Below are positions 58,475 through 64,000 of a stretch of 64,000 nucleotides of DNA, piece after piece. This stretch comes from Reticulitermes speratus (lineage: Eukaryota > Arthropoda > Insecta > Blattodea > Rhinotermitidae). Position 1 is the first letter of the stretch. The number at the start of each line of letters is the position of its first letter. Location of the stretch: the NCBI GenBank assembly GCA_021186555.1, contig JAJKFL010000011.1, positions 4,346,501 to 4,410,500 on the forward strand, given 5' to 3'. A program made the position numbers and the translations under genes. The notes beneath the pieces are model-generated. The model ran no database searches, was not told the DNA's origin, and saw only the letters and a program-made list of their open reading frames with translations.

Positions 58475-58706
58475 CTATCCATACCATCTTCTATGTTCTT
58501 CTTAAAGAAGCTTTTCCTAGTTGAAGGAGAGGAGGGTACAGCAGGATGCTGCTGACTGCCATTACCACCACCTTCTGACCTTGACGCATCCTCTCCACCA
58601 CCACCAGGACCAGCACTACTTGAGTTAGCACTACCTGTGACACCTCCAGGAGCTTGTGTCAAAACTACTTTCTCACTGGTAGAGTTTATAACACATGTCG
58701 AAACAG
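58475..58706 (-). CDS. cic: Capicua, exon b
   Basis: A 232-nt exon with acceptor ttacttgcag and donor gtatgt, entered in phase 1 and left in phase 2. It reads [20 protein letters not shown], a Gly/Ser-rich low-complexity stretch ([14 protein letters not shown]), then [20 protein letters not shown] and joins R/VLE in the next exon. [17 protein letters not shown] is the conserved segment in Capicua. The disordered Gly/Ser run is typical of such large repressors. Confidence 0.93.
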
Positions 58707-59239
58707 CTGCAAGTAAAAAAACACACACAAAAAATCACTTAATTTTGAGTGTGGATTATTTAACAATATGTTGTAAACACCAAACAGAAGGCAAACTGAA
58801 TGAGTAAGCCATGGCTGATCTTAAGTTACAACCCCAGTGAATGTGGTGGTGAATGGCGGACACCTCCAAAAATTGTCAACAATTTAACTGTGGTTCACAT
58901 GTTCAAACATCAATTGCCAATTTTTATGAGCCTATTTCTCAGAATTAAAATAGATGTCTGTGTTGCAACCCCAAGTGGGGTGCTGGTTGTATAGCATCTG
59001 ACTGGGCTGGGACTGCTTCCCTGGCACATTTTACACTTAGTGGCTTTTAGACACTACTGCTTGGCTGAACGTGTGTGAACTGGTTTCAGCACATAACTGG
59101 ATACTTCCTACACACAAGCAGCATGTATTACCACAGCTCTGTCTCCAAGAACAGTGGGGAAGTGAAGTGAAGAAAAATAGCAATATAACAAGTGAAAATA
59201 AACAATATTCATATTTCATCGGTCAGTGTTTTTTTTCCA
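58707..59239. other. cic intron sequence, nothing recognised
   Basis: Short ORFs on both strands at 58800-59316 show no conserved features. Confidence 0.35.
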
Positions 59240-62200
59240 GTTCAATTCAATTCAATTTATTTCATCCCTTTGAAAACAGTTGTATAGGATACATTAATAT
59301 TTCTATTTTATTCTAAAATCTATATGTGAGTTCTCACATATGTCTTATATAAAATGTATATACCCTTACATATACATACATAACTTGTAAACCATAGGTC
59401 TTTTACAGTTATTATACAAAAATGCTTAACCAATCCATCCGATCTATATCACCTACTTTTATACAAACAATATTCTTCTACTGAATGAAAAGATTGCTGC
59501 AGTAAAAACAATTTTAGCTTCTTTCTGAAATGTTGGATGTCTTCTATAGATTTAATATGGTTTGGCAATTTATTATACAATCTCTTTCCTAAGTTTTTAA
59601 CACTATTTTTACATACTTCTGTTCTCCAGTACTGAATACGAAAATCGTTTCTTTGACGGGTATTATGATCATGTATAACTGAATTTTGTTCATACTTTCC
59701 TAAATTTACTTTTATATAACACAAGACTTCCATGACATATATACAAGAGACTGTAAGTATATTCCATCTTTTAAACAGCTCCCTACACGATGTTGTTCTG
59801 TTCACATTGCTAATTATTCGCATCACTCTTTTTTGAAGTTTAAAAATTTTTTTGCTTTCCCCATTATTCCCCTAAAAAATATTATCATACCTTATATATG
59901 AATGAAAATGAGCAAAATACATACTCCTCCACATATCTGTACCTGTGGTATATTTGACGGACTGAAGTACACAGAAACTTTTATTCAACTTGATACTCAG
60001 ATATCTGATATGAGCTTCCCATTTTAAACATTCAGTTAAATGTATACCCAGAAATTTTTTTCAGTTGAATAATTAACATCTCTGTTATTAAATATAATTC
60101 GAGGTTTTAATGGAATCTTGTTCTGCCAGGTGTGAAAAGATAATGCTATTGATTTTTTAGTATTTATCAAAAAACCATTTGTATCAAACAAATTGTACAG
60201 AACTTCCATTGTACTATTTATTTTTTGTTCTAAAACCTTTCCATTTTCAGTCTGTATTAAAATATTAGTGTCATCCACAAACAATACCGTTTCTGCTTCC
60301 AAAATATTTGTTGTTAAGTCATTAATATATAGCAGAAACAGTACTGGATCCAACACTGAGCCCTGCGGAACTCCCAATTTTTATTTCTTTTAAACCTTAT
60401 AAAAATTGTTTTCTTGTTTCCTATGTACTTTATTTCAACACATTGTCTACAACCTGTTAGATATGATTTAAAACATTGATTTACTACTCCACGGATTCCA
60501 CATGCTTCCAATTTATCAAGCAATATTTCATGATTAATTACATCAAATCTAGAAAAATACCAACTGTACTTATTTTTTTTTTCTCTAATGTTTCATAAAT
60601 TGTTTCCAAGAAGGCCTGAATAGCTGTTTCTGTTGACTTACCCTTTCTAAAACCCATTTTGAGCTTCCACCAATATATCATTATTTGTTATAAAATTTGT
60701 TAATCTAACGTTCATTACCCTTTCTATAATTTTTTAAAACACTGGTAGTAAGGATATCGGTCTGTAGTTTTCAATATTTTCGCTATTTCCCTTCTTGTAT
60801 AAGGGTTTTACTACCACCATTTCCGATTTATCCGTTAAAATACCTGCTTCAAAGGAGGCATTACATATGTTTGTTAACGGTTTGAAAATATATTCAGCAC
60901 TTCTCCTTACCACCATCTCTGATACTCGGTCAATACCACTTGTCAACTTTCCTTTTAATTTATTTATTATTTGTTTCATTTCAACTTCTGATACTGGGTT
61001 TAAAAACCATTTGTTTGGGCAACTGTTTAGTTTCCAAGATGACCCTTGATATCTACTGTATACAATATCCTTATGATCCGTCAGTTTCTCCGCAATATCG
61101 ATAAAATGCGTATTAAATATTTCTGAAACCATATTTAGGTTTGTTATTTTACTCAAATTCCAGTTTAATTCAATGTTCTTATTACTAATTGTTGTTTTAC
61201 CAGTCTCATAACTAATAATCTGCCATGAAGCTTTTGTTTTATTCTTTGCATTTGCTGTGTAATTGTCATTATCCCTTTTCTTAGCTTCATTAATAACTTT
61301 TCTATATACTGTATTCTTCTATAAATTTTAATGAACTGACAAACTTCCTTACCTAATTTCATTTCTTTCCTTCATCTAATATTCACATCCTTCTACTTGA
61401 GTTTTTGATCCCTTTCATAATCCAGTGTTTCCTAATTGCTTCTCTTTTTGGTATTAACCATATCAGGAAAGCAATATTATAATAATTTATGAAGTTATCC
61501 AGAAAATTATTAAATTTAGTATTTGCATCTACTTCTCTATAAATATCTTGCCATGACCCCTGTTGTAATAAATGAAGAAATTCCTGCATGTTTTCTTCAT
61601 TTAACTGTCTTTAAAATACTTTATATGATCTGGTAATACGGGTTTTTATAGGAATGGACAAGATTTGGGCATAATGATCAGACATTCCCAATTCTATTAC
61701 CCTGGCTGGTTTAATTAATTTTTTCCTCAAGTATTATGATAACATTCAGTAAAGAAGAGGATGTTTTTGTTATCCTAGTTGGGATTTTAACAGTATTTAT
61801 AAGGTTATACCTAATCAATACATTATTTATTTCCCTCACATGTAAACCATCTTGTAGGAAATTTATGTTCCAGTCCCCACTCAATATAAGTCTCTTAGTT
61901 TTTATAGCTTAACTCCTGAATAATAAGTTCTAATTTATTTAAAAATACATCAAATTTCCGAGCAGGGGATCTGTATATACAAATTAAAATAATTTTATAA
62001 TCTATTAGTTCAGTTATTGGTAATTCAAAACTTTTTACCTCCCTAATTCTTTCATATAATTTAGATCTTGCATTCTTATTCCCTTTTTGACATAAATGCA
62101 AGATCCCCTTTGTCATTTGTTCTATAAAATTCACTAGCTAAATTGAAATTATCAAATCTTATAGTATGTAAAGTTTGATGATTTAACCAATGTTCTGTGA

Positions 62201-62907
62201 AACATAATATATCAATATTTTTATGTTCGGTGTCAAGCAAAACCTGTAATTCTCTGAATTTTCCCTTTATACTTCTAATGTTTTGGTGGAGGATACCTAG
62301 CATTCCTCTATACTCGTTATCTTGACTTTTAGCCTTGTAAGTAGAATTTCTCTTATTATCTAATGTGTGGACCATAAAAAATCTTCCCCCATCTTCTTTG
62401 GTTGTTTCCTGATCCTACCTGATGAGCGAACTTCTTGTGATACTCTCTCTATGGCACTCTTTTTTCATTTCTTTTCAGATTTCCTCTTCCCGGACATGTT
62501 GAAGTAACAGTTCACTTTCCTGTGTGATGCTATTACAATTGTTTGCTGGTTCAATATTCTGTGAACTATTGATGATATCATCCTCATAAAAAGTCCACTT
62601 TATTGGCATAGATGAGTCTTCTCCTTCAAAACATTTATTTTACATCTATCTGCAATTTGTTGAGCAATCATAGTCTTACCACGACCATTCATATGGAGTC
62701 CGTGGCAGTGAAACATTCTCTCTCAAAATCCACATTCATTATTGTGACATGTTTCTGGTTTTTCATTAGTTTATTTAATTTCATATTGTAAGTTTTTCTC
62801 TCTACATTTACACATGACCATTCTTTAAGATCATATCTGTGTGGAGCCTGTACTTCTAAACCAGGTACCTGGCTAAGGGTACTTAATTTTACCACCATAT
62901 ACCCCAT
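59240..62907 (-). pseudogene. Nearly full-length decayed LINE with SGNH-type ORF1
   Basis: On the minus strand, 62907 to about 62650 is the C-terminal part of a first ORF: NVERKTYNMKLNKLMK then VDFERECFT, and after a one-base shift GLHMNGRGKTMIAQQIADRC. The LHxN context is that of an SGNH hydrolase. ORF2 follows: endonuclease text ILHQNIRSI and FTEHWL (62290-62180), pre-palm IENYRPISLLP (about 60750), palm motif C FVDDTNI (about 60278-60258), and C-terminal YNKLPNHIKSI (about 59570). The 3' end is an AATTG-type repeat tail near 59237-59262. Many frameshifts make it inactive. It lies in a cic intron in the gene's orientation. Confidence 0.8.
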
Positions 62908-62911
62908 TACA

Positions 62912-63185
62912 GCCGATCTCAGTGGCTGTGTGGTCTAAGGCGTGAGTCTACGGCCGCTCGCTTGCTGGGTTTGTGGGTTCGAATCCCGCTGGGGGCATGG
63001 ATGTCTGTCTCTTGTGAGTGTTGTGTGTTGTCAGGTAGAGGTCTCTGTGACGGGCTGGTCGCTCATCCAGAGGAGTCCTACCGAGTGTGGTGTGTCTAAA
63101 GTGTGTGATCGCGAAACCTCGAAAAATGAGGAGGCCTAGGCCCCCTAGGGGCTGTTGAGCCATAGAGGGGGGGGGGGGATGTGGA
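62912..63185 (+). mobile_element. tRNA-derived SINE family A, second copy
   Basis: It matches 47421-47681: ctcagtggctgtgtggtctaaggcg (A box), gtgggttcgaatcccgc (B box), atggatgtctgtctcttgtg. It ends in a G-rich tail (63166-63178). It is flanked by CCATTACA (62904-62911 and 63186-63193), an 8-bp duplication. It lies at the 5' edge of the LINE. Confidence 0.85.
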
Positions 63186-63311
63186 CCATTACATGTGGCA
63201 AATTACACAAATTAATTTTAAGTAGTTAACTCCTGTTCAAAATATTTAAATAGGAGGAGTAAGTCAGCCCTACAGTAATGGCTACAGTAAGTAATTACAA
63301 CATATACAAAC

Positions 63312-63507
63312 CCAGGGATTGTCTACGTTGCAGGGGAGCTCTGCCCAATTGAGCAGGAGTGGGAGCCAGGACAAAGGTTTGGTTTTCGTCTGCAACCTGA
63401 TCATTCAATGGGGCAGCAGAAGAGGAAGCTGGTGACTCAATCACCGAGTAGCTGTCAGCTCGAACAGGGGATGGAGCACAAGGATTGCGTGGCGGCACCT
63501 CCATATT
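63312..63507 (-). CDS. cic: Capicua, exon a (5'-most in window)
   Basis: A 196-nt exon entered in phase 0 after ttcattttcag and left in phase 1 at CTGG/gtttgt, a weak donor. It reads [20 protein letters not shown], a Ser/Ala stretch, then [20 protein letters not shown]. The PTPAQLG-AP-QRR block is strongly conserved in Capicua; it may be the C2 region reported as a MAPK docking site in Drosophila (my identification, not verified). Upstream exons, including the HMG box, lie outside the window to the right. Another small exon could be hidden in the 4.6 kb intron to exon b, but the phases already match. Confidence 0.95.
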
Positions 63508-63529
63508 CTGAAAATGAACAGATATAGTT

Positions 63530-63590
63530 TGTATCTATCTACATCTATATCTATCTACCTATATCTTTATCATCATCATCATCATCATGT
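63530..63590 (+). repeat. ATCT and ATC microsatellites
   Basis: Degenerate ATCT repeats followed by six ATC units. Confidence 0.75.
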
Positions 63591-63633
63591 GGCTATCATT
63601 GAGTTGGCCACTTGTTGACCCGATCCAGTCTCA

Positions 63634-63858
63634 CTAATCCAGAAGTCTCTTAAATGGTCTTCCCTGGTTCCTTCTGCCTTTTGGTGTGTAGTTTTTTATT
63701 ACCCTGGGTATTCTGTTACGAGGGCTTCTATTTACATGTTGTATCAAATTTCTCTTAAAGTCCTGTATTTTGTCCAAAACTGGGGTTATATTTAATTCCT
63801 TTGCAATATCCGTATTTGTTTTATGATCTGTCCAAGTGCATCCTGCCGTTCTTCTCAT
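63634..63858 (-). pseudogene. LINE C-terminal fragment
   Basis: The minus strand reads MRRTAGCTWTDHKTNTDI, then LDKIQDFKRNLIQHV and GRRNQGRPFKRLLD. This RRTAG-DH...GRP-KRLLD pattern is the tail of an arthropod reverse-transcriptase family, which I associate with cockroaches and termites. Only about 75 codons remain. Confidence 0.7.
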
Positions 63859-64000
63859 ATATTTCTCTATAACTTTATTTATTTATTTAACAATAAACTT
63901 ACTGCAGTATTTCTAACAACTGCAATGAAGTGTATAAGCAATAGAACAATGTATTTGATATCTCAACAAACCACATATAGAATTCTTCAGCCATGAACTG

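Overview
This window is nuclear DNA of an insect, most likely a cockroach or termite (Blattodea). It is AT-rich and intron-rich, crowded with decayed LINEs, tRNA-derived SINEs, MITEs and satellites. Two conserved host genes are recognisable. The lineage guess rests on the LINE tails (23.7, 34.2 and 63.7 kb), which look like blattodean families; it is an inference without database support.

Layout. 0-5 kb: old repeats and an early copy of an inverted-repeat element. 4.8-18.7 kb: a macrosatellite of 3.5-4.2 kb units. Each unit has an inverted-repeat module with a hammerhead-ribozyme-like motif on each arm, then an array of ~186-bp repeats with 6, 8, 10 and 8 copies in successive units, then a ~1.27 kb flank. 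18.9-23 kb: older, diverged relatives of the same sequence. 23-38.4 kb: LINE copies, a 49-bp minisatellite split by a 655-bp insertion, a 143-bp satellite and a pogo/Tigger-like MITE, with weak traces of a minus-strand gene between 26.7 and 32.8 kb. 38.9-41.9 kb: the 3' end of a plus-strand gene for the mitochondrial complex I assembly factor DMAC2. 43.7-63.5 kb: seven minus-strand exons of capicua (cic), running off the right edge. The HMG-box exons are outside the window.

The cic exons splice in phase throughout (1,104 nt, 367 codons plus stop) and carry a conserved PTPAQLG/QRR block and the full C1 motif. Their introns hold a decayed mariner, SINEs, LINEs with APE-type and restriction-like endonucleases, and inverted-repeat elements. 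cic and DMAC2 are convergent, with a nearly transposon-free stretch at 43.7-46.1 kb that is probably the cic 3'UTR.

The most unusual signal is a dispersed RNA-like motif: stem I, CTGANGA, an extra T, stem II, GAAAC, a tiny stem III, GTA or GTC, then the stem I partner. It occurs at least 15 times on both strands. Stem sequences differ between loci but usually remain complementary. It fits a type I hammerhead ribozyme with one inserted core base. It lies in inverted-repeat elements that resemble Penelope-like terminal repeats. The same module sits in every macrosatellite unit.
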